Assembly: GCA_002104895.1 (NCBI GenBank)
Contig: MCFG01000046.1
Coordinates: forward strand, 250,001 to 260,614
Length of the DNA stretch: 10,614 nt
DNA from: Anaeromyces robustus
Taxonomy: Eukaryota; Neocallimastigomycota; Neocallimastigomycetes; Neocallimastigales; Neocallimastigaceae
Direction of reading: 5' to 3'
Notes under the pieces: model-generated
What the model saw: the letters and a program-made list of their open reading frames with translations, nothing else
The model's database searches: none
Told to the model about the DNA's origin: nothing
Part shown: positions 1-7,964 of the stretch, piece by piece
How the letters are laid out: the number at the start of each line of letters is the position of its first letter
Numbering within the stretch: position 1 is the first letter of the stretch
Translations under genes and position numbers: made by a program

Positions 1-83
1 CCAATAATGACAACGTTTAATGAGTGATTGATTGTGTGATTTTTATTTATTTTAATTTTTTTTTTATTTTCTATTTTTTTTTT

Positions 84-194
84 TTTTTTTGATGGCTTTT
101 TCCTTACACCATTCTTAGTTTTTTTATTTTTTAATTTTTTTTTATAAAGAAATATAAATATAAATCAATCAAATTATAAAAGCCATCAAAAAAA
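84..194. repeat. 17-bp inverted repeat around GATGGCTTTT
   Basis: Positions 84-100 (seven T followed by GATGGCTTTT) pair exactly with 178-194 (AAAAGCCATC followed by seven A). The spacer is 77 bp and T/A-rich. About ten bases of each arm are informative; the rest is homopolymer. It may be a relic of a very small foldback element. No flanking target duplication was recognised. Confidence 0.45.
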
Positions 195-327
195 CAAAGC
201 CATTACAATTAGCTTTATAAAATAAAATAAAAAGAATTAATAATATTAATAATATTGAATAAAAATCATTATATTTTATATAAACTTTTTACTTTTTTTT
301 TTTTCATTTTTGTTAAGGATTTTGATT

Positions 328-360
328 TAAATTGTGATTATTGATTTAAGCCACAATTTA
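328..360. repeat. 9-bp-arm hairpin TAAATTGTG/CACAATTTA
   Basis: Perfect 9-bp arms at 328-336 and 352-360 are separated by 15 bases. In DNA of this composition a chance hairpin of this size is quite possible, so no function is assigned. Confidence 0.35.
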
Positions 361-1977
361 TCCAATTTAATTTTTTTATTAATAATACAGTTGAATATAA
401 ATTATACTTTTTTTCTCATTATCAAATTCTATAATAATAAAATATAATAATAATAATAATAATAAATAATATTAATATTAATAATAATTATTATCGTTTA
501 TTATTATTATTAAATATAATTTATTTATATATAATATACTATAAACAAAAGTTTTTTTATTTTATATTTTATATTTTATTATAAAGTTTAACAAGAATAT
601 ACTAAAATAAGCACTTTCATATATTTAAGTTATATAACAAGTAATATATTATAAATACTTTGTAATATAAATATCAATATCAATTATAATAATAATAATA
701 ATAATAATAATTATTATTTTTATTATTATTATTTTTTTTTTCATTAAAAATATGACCCCCATTTAATAATTTATTAATTTATTAATTTATTTGAATTTTT
801 TAATTCCATTCATTTTTTATAGATTTTTGATAAAAGGTTTTAAATGTATTATTAAAATGCATTACATTTTACATTACATTTACATTATTTATTATAAATA
901 ATAAATATTAATAAATAAATTTTTAGAAAATCTTTTTTTTTTGATGATAATACTTGATAAAAATAATATATATTTAAAATTAAAAAAGTAAAAGCTTTTT
1001 TTTTTAATTAGATTTATTGAAAATCTATAAAAAATAAAATAAATAAAAAAATTCAATTTTAAAACAAAAGAAAAAACGAAAGAAAAAAAAACAAGAAAAA
1101 AAGCAAAAGAAAAAATTAAAATTAGTTATACAATTTTATTAATTATTCATACTCAAAAAAAAAAAAAAAAAATTTAAAACCTAAAATGAAAAAATTAATT
1201 TTTTGTGGATAATTCTTCACTATTCTAAAATAGATTAATTAAAAATTTAAAAAAATTAGAAAAAAAACTTTAATTAATAATTATTATTGATGATAAAAAA
1301 CAAAACCAAAAAAACAAAAACCAAAAACAACAATATAAATTATCAAATTTATTTTTTATTATAATAAATAATAATTTTATATAAAATGCTATTTCTTTTT
1401 ATTATATTCATATTCATTAATATTAATATTCTATTTTAAAGTTTCTGTAAAAATAAAAATATAAAAAAATATAAAAAAAAAATTGTTAATTAAAATAAAA
1501 AGGGTTAAATTAATAAATTTTTTTCATTTTAATATTCATTTTTGCATTATTTGCATTTTTACTATTTATCTGTTTAAAAAAAAAAAAACTATTATTTTCT
1601 TTATTTATTATTATTTATTATTATTTATTTATTTATTTATTATTATTTAATATTTAATAATTATATACTATTGTTTTTTTTTTTTTTTTTTTTTTTTGCT
1701 TATTTTATTTTAATATATTTTACTACTTTAAATATAATTATTTTCTGCATTTCTGCATAAAATATTAAAAGAAGATATAAAAAAAAATAATTTTATTTTA
1801 GATTTTATATTTTAATTTTAATTTTAATTTTATTAATAAAAAGAAAATGCCAATATTACAATATAATTAGTATTATAGTATTATTTAACTTAATATTTAT
1901 TATTATTTATTATTTATTATGTTCATAATTATTCACTTATTATATTTCTTATTTTTCTCTAAATAATAATTGAAAAT

Positions 1978-2059
1978 ATTAAATTATATAACAACAATTA
2001 ATATATTATTTAAAAGTTAAAAATTATATAATATATTAATTGTTGTTATATAATTTAAT
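1978..2059. repeat. Long perfect hairpin, 32-bp arms
   Basis: The arms at 1978-2009 and 2028-2059 are perfectly complementary over 32 bp and enclose an 18-base loop. Each arm contains the non-trivial core AACAACAATTAATATATTA or its complement, so this is not just an AT dinucleotide run. It could be a tiny foldback (MITE-like) element, a cruciform-forming site, or a structured RNA if transcribed. The flanks show no gene, so a terminator role has no support. Confidence 0.65.
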
Positions 2060-3090
2060 TTTTTTTAACTTTTTATTAATTAATTTTTTTCTTTCTTTTG
2101 TATTCTTCTTTTGTATTCTTTTGTTTCTGTTGTTGTTTCTGTTTTTATTTTTTGTTTTTTTTAATTATACCTTATCAATAAAAAATTTGTTTTAAATTGT
2201 CCTTGTAATATAAAAAATAACTTTAATTTTAAACTTTTTTTTTGTTTTTGTTTTAGATGTTAAAACTGGTTAAATAAATTAAAAAAAAAAAAAAAATTAA
2301 TTAATAAATAAAAATGTAAAATGAAAAAATGTAAAATTGAATATTCGATCTTTTAATTAATTTCTGAAAAAAAAATACAAAATTATTGATTTAAAACAAA
2401 ATACAAAAAAAAAAAAAGAAATACAAAATTAAAAAAAATAATAATAATAATAAAAGTACAAAAAAGGGTAAATATAAAATATTTTAATATATAATATAAT
2501 AATAAAATAATAATAATAATAATAATATAATAATATAAAAAATAATTAAAATAACTAAATAATAATAAGTTTAATTTTAAAAGGTTTACAAGATAAAAGA
2601 AATAAAGTAATGATGGAAGCTACTACAAAAAAAAAATATATATATATATATAAAATAAAAAATTGATATAAAGATTGAAATAGTTTAATAGGATTCAATT
2701 TTTTTTTTTAAAAAAAAAAAATATGTAATCTTAAAAAAAGTAATAAATATTATTGATCGTCATTGTCATCATCATCATCTTTTTATCGGCTAAAAAGTTA
2801 ATCCACAATTTCACATTTTCACATTTTCACATGTTCACATTTTCATGGTCTTTTATTTTTTATTCCTATTGAAAAATAAAAAAATTAAAAAAAAATTTTT
2901 TTACCCTTTCTTTTTCTTTTTCTTTTTCTTTTTTGTTTTTGTTTTTTGTTTTACTAGAAAATATATATACATTTCTGTTTTCTGTTTTCATATATTCTAT
3001 ATATATAAAGTTTTTTTTTTCCCTCCCTTCCTAAATTTAAGGATACCTTAAAATGTTTTTTTTTTCTTTAAAAAATAGATGATATAGATA
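2060..3090. other. AT-rich non-coding stretch with minor repeats
   Basis: No credible gene. The stretch holds poly(A) and TAA runs at 2280-2560, a CATCATCATCAT run near 2768, and a fourfold TTCACATT-type 8-bp repeat at 2811-2842. A C/T-rich CTTTT repeat near 2906-2932 and a small palindrome TAAGGATACCTTA near 3038 follow. An open frame of 68 codons at 2845-3051 is dominated by F, K and Y from homopolymers and is not believed. Confidence 0.6.
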
Positions 3091-3160
3091 TCTTACTTAC
3101 TCCCTCTCACCTTCCCTCCCCATCCCTTCTCCTACCTCCACTCTCTCTCAGTCAAACTTC
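3091..3160. other. C/T-rich (polypyrimidine) island
   Basis: About 60 bases here are nearly all C and T on the plus strand (CCCTCTCAC, CTTCCCTCCCC and CTCTCTC blocks), with roughly half C. That is strikingly unlike the surrounding sequence. A shorter similar run (CCCTCCCTTCC) lies at about 3021-3031. Such tracts occur in promoters of AT-rich genomes, can form triplex DNA, and on the complementary strand resemble a retroelement polypurine tract. No adjoining gene or LTR was found, so its role is unknown. Confidence 0.5.
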
Positions 3161-3256
3161 CATTCACATACACATACACGTCTGATAATATCTTTAAAAA
3201 TTGGATCCTCTATAAATTTTTGCTTGCCAATATACTGATTTCAAAAAAAAATAGAA

Positions 3257-3331
<75 letters not shown>
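3257..3331. repeat. (AAT)25 microsatellite
   Basis: Twenty-five uninterrupted AAT units (75 bp). The perfect array suggests recent slippage, and copy number is likely to vary between strains. It lies in non-coding sequence. Confidence 0.95.
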
Positions 3332-3340
3332 TATATTTTA

Positions 3341-3483
3341 GTAAAAAGTTTTTAAGAAAAAAAAAACAGCTAATAAGTCTATTTAAAAAATTGACAAAAA
3401 AATATTTTTTTGGTAAAAAAAAAGTTCTGAAGAATATAAAAAAAACAGCTAATAGGGTCTATTTCAAAAATTAATAAAAATTA
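3341..3483 (+). repeat. Diverged tandem duplication, about 79-bp period
   Basis: Two imperfect copies, roughly 3341-3411 and 3412-3483, share the core ACAGCTAATA followed by a GTCTATTT block. The core repeats at an offset of 79 bp (3367 and 3446). The copies differ by several substitutions and A-run length changes, so the duplication is not recent. No coding capacity is seen. Confidence 0.6.
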
Positions 3484-3485
3484 CT

Positions 3486-3784
3486 AAAAAAAAAAAAAAA
3501 AAAAAAAAAGGGTAAAAGAAAAAATAAAAAAAAAAGATAATTTTTTGATAAGATGTTCTAGAGAAAAAAAAAATAATTATAACTTATATTGGTGTAAAAC
3601 ACAAAAAAATTGATTCCAATAATAATGAATAATGATTCTATGGAATGAGTAGTTTTTTTTTTTGATTTAAATGAAGTTAATTCATCTAAAAAAAAAAAAA
3701 AATACTTTACTAAAAAGATAATAGAAAAGAATCTAATGATGTTGATTTGATGGATTAGAAATTATAGCAACTAAAAAAAATAAT
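3486..3784. other. AT-rich non-coding stretch, no gene seen
   Basis: It begins with a 24-A run (3486-3509). The segment 3600-3780 has slightly more mixed composition, with words such as GATTCTATGGAATGAG and GATGTTGATTTGATGG, and might be the worn remains of a coding exon. Stops in all frames and homopolymers interrupt it, and no protein family can be named. Confidence 0.45.
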
Positions 3785-3938
3785 AAAGAAGGAAGGAAGA
3801 AGGAAGAAGGAAGAAGGAAGAAGGAAGAAGAAATGAAGAAATGAAGAAATGAAGAAATGAAGAAATGAAGAAATGAAGAAATGAAGAAATGAAGAAATGA
3901 AGAAATGAAGAAATGAAGAAATGAAGAAATGAAGAAAT
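3785..3938 (+). repeat. Purine tract with (GGAAGAA)n then (GAAGAAAT)14
   Basis: A pure-purine block of GGAAGAA-type units (about 3785-3833) passes into 14 perfect 8-bp GAAGAAAT units (3827-3938). Because 8 is not a multiple of 3, every frame of the 8-mer array soon meets TGA, so it is not coding. The purine/pyrimidine strand asymmetry would allow triplex formation. The perfect array implies recent expansion. Confidence 0.93.
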
Positions 3939-4257
3939 GAAGAAGAAATTAGTAAATTTTTTACTTTACAATTATGGAAAAAAAATCATTTTATTTAAAG
4001 AAAAAGAAAATTGAATCAATGATTGATTAAGGTAAAATACCACTCATCTCCAATTTAGGAAAAAAAAAAAGGAAAAAAAGATGAAGAAGTAATTAAGATT
4101 CTTAAGATATAATAAAAAAATCCCTAAACGAAATAACAAAATATATATATATTAAAATCTTTCTTTTCCATTTAACCTTTTCTAATGTGAATATAAATAG
4201 GAATAGTAACTATACTGGATAACAATAGAATCTCTTCTCTCTTTCTAATAACGTTAA
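3939..4257. other. Non-coding stretch, no gene recognised
   Basis: Mixed AT-rich sequence with a few richer words (CCACTCATCTCCAATT near 4041; CTTCTCTCTTTC near 4234). A short ATG frame at about 3974-4030 encodes only 18 lysine-rich residues. A GT..AG pair around 4031-4059 could be imagined as a small intron, but no flanking exon supports it. Confidence 0.45.
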
Positions 4258-4431
4258 AAGAAATACTATTACATTACATATAAGAAATTAGATAATGAAA
4301 TTACTGATAGAGATGGTAAATTAAATGATAAAATTACTGATAGAGATGGTAAATTAAATGAAGATTTGGAGATAATTGTAACTGGATATAAGGTTGAAAA
4401 TGAATTTGAAAAAAAAAATGATAGGATGTAA
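4258..4431 (+). pseudogene. Short coding-like remnant with DRDGKLN duplication
   Basis: After a stop at 4255-4257 one frame stays open to TAA at 4429-4431 (57 codons). From about 4282 its composition looks protein-like (K, D, E, N, T, G, V) rather than the F/Y/I soup of neighbouring frames. The peptide ITDRDGKLN occurs twice in a row, encoded by a direct repeat of ATTACTGATAGAGATGG with a 30-bp period, then continues EDLEIIVTGYKVENEF. There is no ATG before the conserved part. I do not recognise the family. It may be the decayed end of a charged or coiled-coil protein gene; chance cannot be excluded. Confidence 0.35.
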
Positions 4432-5158
4432 AGTTAAGTTAATTGACTCTATTATATATCTTGGATTATGATATAATATGATATGATACAATATGATCCA
4501 TTAATCTTCTTTTAGATGAAATATAGTTATATATTTCGTCAATTATCAATTGTCAATTGTTAATTATTGACGTTATATAAACATTTATATAAAGTTATTT
4601 TTTTTAAAGAGAGAGATTAATTTGGAATTTGGTTGAATTATTAGAATTTCATTATTTCATTTATTTTTTTTTCTTTTTAATGTAATTGTCTTCTTCTTCT
4701 TTTTTTTTTTTTTTTTTTCAGATTCATTAATAAAAATTTTCTTATAAATATATATATATATTTATATATATATATATAATACTAATAGTAATAATAAATA
4801 TATATATATTAATATTAATATTAAATGATGTCATTTAATAACTTTATTATTTTTTATTATTCGGTAAAAAAAAAATTATTAATAATAGATAATAATTGAA
4901 TATTAAATATTTAAATTAAATATTTAAAATAAAAATAATATTAATTAAAGAATACATTTTAAAACAACTTTAATAAAAAAAATTTTTTTTTTGTATTAAA
5001 TGAATTTTCATATATTTTAAAACTGATTACATTTTTTATTTTTATTTTTTTATTACATTTTTTGATATTTGTAAAAAATATGATGACTTTATTTAGTGGC
5101 ATAAATATTTCTTTTACAAATTAAATAAAATTAAATTATTATAAAAATTTAACATATA
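4432..5158. other. AT-rich non-coding stretch with small palindromes
   Basis: No gene is seen. The stretch holds a hairpin GATGAAATATA/TATATTTCGTC near 4515-4540, a CAATTG-containing inverted repeat bounded by GTCAATTA and TAATTATTGAC near 4538-4571, and TA dinucleotide runs around 4750-4780. It also holds a perfect palindromic site TTAAATGATGTCATTTAA at 4821-4838, which resembles a bZIP (CRE/AP-1-like) site. None of these has a gene next to it. Confidence 0.5.
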
Positions 5159-5167
5159 ATTATGACT

Positions 5168-5732
5168 CTGAGTGTTGCATTTCGGCAATGTACATGAAAT
5201 TTTTTGCATTGAATGGTCCTTTACGCCACATTTTATATTGTAAATTTATATAAATATTTTTAACGCCACATTTATATAAAAATTTTTTAAGAGAGTTTAT
5301 ATACTACTAGTACTTGTATATTAAAGCATTTCTTATTTATTTCATAATTTAAAGAATTATAAATATAAATTTTAAATTTCACTTAATATTTTATTTATTT
5401 CATAATTTAAAGAATTTATAAATTTTAAATTTCACTTAATATTTTATTTATTTAATAATTTAAATAATTATAGATAAATTTTAAATTTCACTTAATATTT
5501 TATTTATTTCATAAGTTAAATAAAAAAAAAAAAAAAAAAGAAATATTAATAAAAAGAAGATGTCACTAATAAATTGGTTTCATAAATCAATAATAAATAA
5601 AATATTGATTTTAATAATATAATAAATTTTTTATTAATTTAATTTATAAGCCACAATATAATACATTTAAATAATACGTTATTTTAATGCGCGATACATT
5701 TACAAAATACATTGCCGAAATGCACACTTCCC
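5168..5732. mobile_element. Candidate non-autonomous Mutator-like element, 565 bp
   Basis: The ends are related inverted repeats. Positions 5176-5192 (TGCATTTCGGCAATGTA) are exactly complementary to 5708-5724. The outermost 8-9 bases align after a one-base shift (left CTGAGTGT, right complement GGGAAGTGT). Both edges abut the direct repeat ATTATGACT. A 9-bp duplication with G-rich outer ends fits the Mutator superfamily (known family trait); the assignment is inference. The interior has no transposase frame, two nearby CGCCACATTT words (5224 and 5264) and a 53-58-bp tandem array. It would have needed a transposase supplied from elsewhere. Alternatives are another superfamily or a coincidental foldback. 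Confidence 0.55.
5333..5520 (+). repeat. Tandem repeat, 53-58-bp unit, about 3.4 copies
   Basis: Units start with TTATTTATTT at 5333, 5391, 5444 and 5500 (last copy partial). Each carries AATTTTAAATTTCACTTAATA near its end (written here without the first base of the shared block). Units differ by small indels and substitutions. The array sits inside the candidate Mutator-like element and probably arose there by slippage or unequal exchange. Confidence 0.85.
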
Positions 5733-5826
5733 ATTATGACTATATATAATGTAATCTTTAAAATGTGGCTTTAATTAATGTATTTATAGTTTTTAATAGT
5801 TCATTTATTTATTTAAAGGATTAAAT

Positions 5827-6120
5827 TGTTAAGATTTAAATTTATAACTTTATTATATTAATCACGTGTAAATAGTATATTTATGTTTTATTAACATTAT
5901 TTATGTAAATATCTTAAATTTATGTAATCATTATATTTTTATGTATTATACATTATTTTATGTAAAGTCATGTATTCACATGATATATTCTATTTTATAT
6001 TTTCACCTGACAATAATTTTATTCTTTGAAGAAGTCGTGTTTAATTCTTTCATATTAAATAAATGTATTAATTATTAAATATATTAAATAAATAAATTAT
6101 ATAAAAAAAATAAATTAACA
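5827..6120 (+). mobile_element. Putative Ty1/copia-type 5' LTR, 294 bp
   Basis: The segment starts TGTTAA and ends TTAACA, a perfect 6-bp terminal inverted repeat of the TG...CA type usual for LTRs. It is followed directly by a primer-binding-site candidate, a short leader and a gag start, which is the expected order for a 5' LTR on the plus strand. Its U3 part has a CACGTG E-box (5863-5868), five phased TTTATGT repeats (5880-5975) and a palindrome TCATGT/ACATGA (5968-5983). No second copy is in the window, so the boundaries rest on terminal motifs and context. The 3' half of the element appears to be lost. Confidence 0.6.
5880..5975 (+). promoter_or_regulatory. Five phased TTTATGT repeats in LTR U3
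   Basis: TTTATGTW words start at 5880, 5900, 5919, 5938 and 5957. The spacings are 20, 19, 19 and 19 bp. The sequence between the words has diverged, so the motif and its spacing are what is retained. Repeated motifs in U3 commonly act as enhancer or upstream activator sites for the element's promoter; that role here is inference. Confidence 0.55.
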
Positions 6121-6134
6121 GATTAAGAGTCTCA
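6121..6134 (+). other. Candidate primer-binding site, tRNA-Lys(CUU) half type
   Basis: GATTAAGAGTCTCA directly follows the CA end of the LTR. It is the complement of TGAGACTCTTAATC, the 5' anticodon-stem strand plus anticodon loop of tRNA-Lys(CUU) as I recall it from animals; the 11-base core GACTCTTAATC is also in the yeast tRNA. It does not match a tRNA 3' end. This fits priming by a tRNA fragment cut in the anticodon arm, as known for Drosophila copia with initiator tRNA-Met. Beyond these 14 bases the match loses register. The tRNA match is from memory and needs checking against this genome. Confidence 0.5.
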
Positions 6135-6214
6135 AGGAGCTCTAATCATATATAAAAATTAACATTAATTATAAATAAAATATTAATAAAATATTAAAAT
6201 ATAATAAAATAAAA

Positions 6215-6439
6215 ATGAGTAATTTAAATAATGAATTAAATATATGCCTTAATGGCGATAATTTTGAAGTATGGCATAACATTGTTATGGATACTTTATA
6301 CATTAAAAAACTTAACAAATATGCCGAGAAGGATATTGTTAAGGAATTAAAAGAAAATGGTAGAACAGAAGAAGAAATTAATAAAGCTACTGTAACGGTA
6401 TCAACTGATGCAGGAAACATGTATATTCATAAACAATAA
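6215..6439 (+). CDS. Ty1/copia-type gag, N-terminal fragment (74 aa)
   Basis: This is the start of a copia-type Gag, the protein that builds the virus-like particle of the retrotransposon. The ATG at 6215 follows an A-rich leader. Residues 12-33 (LNGDNFEVWHNIVMDTLYIKKL) match the usual copia gag N-terminal pattern of an L-x-G-x-N-(F/Y)-x-x-W box followed by an amphipathic helix. A charged helix (about 35-58) follows. The frame stops at 6437 after KQ, where a full gag would run some 200 residues or more and lead into protease, integrase and RT. Nothing coding follows in any frame, so the rest was deleted. The frame is distinctly richer in G, E and D codons than its surroundings. The open frame on the opposite strand is a shadow. 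Confidence 0.65.
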   Translation: MSNLNNELNICLNGDNFEVWHNIVMDTLYIKKLNKYAEKDIVKELKENGRTEEEINKATVTVSTDAGNMYIHKQ

Positions 6440-6846
6440 ATATAATTAACTTATATACTAAATAATTATTACTAATGAATCAATAAAATTAAAAATAAAA
6501 TAATCTTTTGTTTAACTCTTCTTTTATTTTTATTATTCTTATTTTTAAATACAAATTATTGATCGTTTTATAAAAGAAAGAAAAATTATCCTCCTTTTAT
6601 AATACATGAATTTTATTATTATAGTCTTTCGACTATTATTATTATTATTATTTATTTAATTAATCTAATTATTATTATTTATTTTATAATATAATTCTCT
6701 ATTCTAAACATTATTTTCTAAGATTTATTTTAATATTAATTATTATTGTTATTATTATTTATTAATATTTTCTATTCTAATTATTAAATATTTTATTAAT
6801 CTATTTAGTGTTTTAAATAAAAATTAAAAATAAATATTATACTTTT
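6440..6846. other. AT-rich non-coding stretch, no gene seen
   Basis: No continuation of gag is visible in any frame. The stretch contains TAT/ATT-rich sequence and a small hairpin ATAGTC/GACTAT near 6622-6637. It could be diverged retroelement debris or unrelated intergenic DNA that replaced the missing part of the copia element. Confidence 0.5.
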
Positions 6847-6973
6847 ATACAGAAATACATTTAACTTCTGTATTATACATTTTATAAATAATTCATTTAT
6901 TTTATAATTAATTTTTATTATTTTATTTATTTTATTTTATTTTAATAATATACAGAATATTTATTTTCTGTAT
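6847..6973. mobile_element. Possible 127-bp foldback/MITE-like element
   Basis: ATACAGAA...TTCTGTAT hairpins occur twice, at 6847-6873 and 6950-6973. Because each is itself palindromic, the two ends of the 127-bp segment are also inverted copies of one another over roughly 24-27 bp with a small indel. The interior is featureless AT sequence. No clear target-site duplication flanks it. The identical 8-base arms argue for common origin, but a transposon identity is only a suggestion. Confidence 0.35.
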
Positions 6974-6993
6974 TTGTCCAGGGTTTTTAAGTT

Positions 6994-7030
6994 GGAGGGA
7001 AAGGATAAGGGAAAAAGGGAAAAGAGTGGA
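6994..7030 (+). other. Purine-rich tract, possible relic polypurine tract
   Basis: 35 of 37 bases are A or G (GGAGGGAAAGG, AAGGGAAAAAGGG, AAAGAG), an isolated G-rich block in AT-rich DNA. It lies downstream of the copia remnant on the same strand and could be a relic polypurine primer, but no LTR-like TGTTAA start follows. Alternative: a simple purine tract. Confidence 0.3.
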
Positions 7031-7615
7031 TAGTATTATTTAATTATAATTATTTATATATTTATTATTATAAATATTTATTATTATAATTATATTGAAG
7101 TATTAAATTTATTAAAGGTTAGAATTAGAAATATTAATAATTATTGTTATAAGAATATAAATAAAATGTATTAATAAAGTGTTATAAAATATTTGATATT
7201 GATAAAATATTATTTAAAATATTATTTATTATATATAAAGTTTATTATAAAATATTAATAAGATTTATTTAAAATATTAATAAAGATATAGAATTTATTA
7301 TAAGATATTAATAGGATTTATTTAATATAAAATATTAATAATATTTATTTATTATAAGAATATTGATAAAATTTATTATAAGAATATTAATTATAAAGTA
7401 TTGATAAAATTTATTTGATATTAATAAAATATTTATAATTTATTTTAAGATATTAATAAAATATTGATAATATAAAAATAATTTTTAATATAGATAAAAT
7501 TATTATGTTTTAAGATATTAATAATATTATAAAGAAGTTTTATTAAATGTTAGTTTATATGGGATAAAAGGTTTAAAAATATGGGTTTAGAAATAATGTG
7601 TATATAAGGGAATAT
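7031..7615. repeat. Non-coding, degenerate AT minisatellite
   Basis: No gene is seen. From about 7170 to 7540, variants of ATATTAATAAAATTTATTATAAG recur about every 20-45 bp with no strict period (written here without the last three bases shared by only some copies). This suggests an old, heavily mutated tandem array. The final part (7555-7615) is a little richer in G (GGGATAAAAGG, ATATGGG). Confidence 0.45.
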
Positions 7616-7964
7616 TGTATCACAACTGATACGTATTTTTTATAAAGTATCAATTTTGTGTGAGTTAGCAAGATTATTTATTAATAAAATAATATATTCT
7701 ATTAAGAAGATAAATAGAATTTACACTCGAATATTAAATATTAAATGTATAAAGATTATTTATTTTATAGTCGTATTTTATTTATTTATTTATTTATTAT
7801 AAAAGTCGTATTATTATTTAAATATCGTATATAAAATTATTAATATTAATTAGATATAATCCTTTAATATATCTAACTATTATAAAAAAATTTATAACCA
7901 ATTTCCTAAATATTATTAAATCCTATAAGTTTTATTTTAGTTTTCCTAACTAATTCCTATAAAA

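Larger units (their letters stand above)
1..1977. other. AT-rich non-coding stretch, no gene seen
   Basis: No reading frame with protein-like composition is visible on either strand. The stretch is A/T homopolymer runs (for example 24 T at 1674-1697), TAA/ATT trinucleotide runs (around 440-500 and 690-735) and TTTA tetranucleotide runs (around 1605-1650). Short inverted repeats at 84-100/178-194 and 328-336/352-360 are listed separately. It looks like intergenic DNA of an extremely AT-rich nuclear genome. Short untranslated or regulatory elements cannot be excluded by eye. Confidence 0.7.
5159..5741. repeat. 9-bp direct repeats (candidate TSD) ATTATGACT
   Basis: ATTATGACT occurs at 5159-5167 and again at 5733-5741, immediately outside the two inverted-repeat ends of the 5168-5732 element. 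A 9-bp target-site duplication is the hallmark size for Mutator-like transposons. The word is not low complexity, so its placement at both edges is unlikely to be chance. Confidence 0.6.

Noticed and set aside
2845-3051. 68-codon open frame, plus strand
   Set aside because: It is dominated by F and K from poly(T)/poly(A) runs, with no motif or coding signature.
6169-6420. 83-codon open frame on the minus strand
   Set aside because: It lies opposite the gag fragment; its hydrophobic look is the shadow of the A-rich gag codons.
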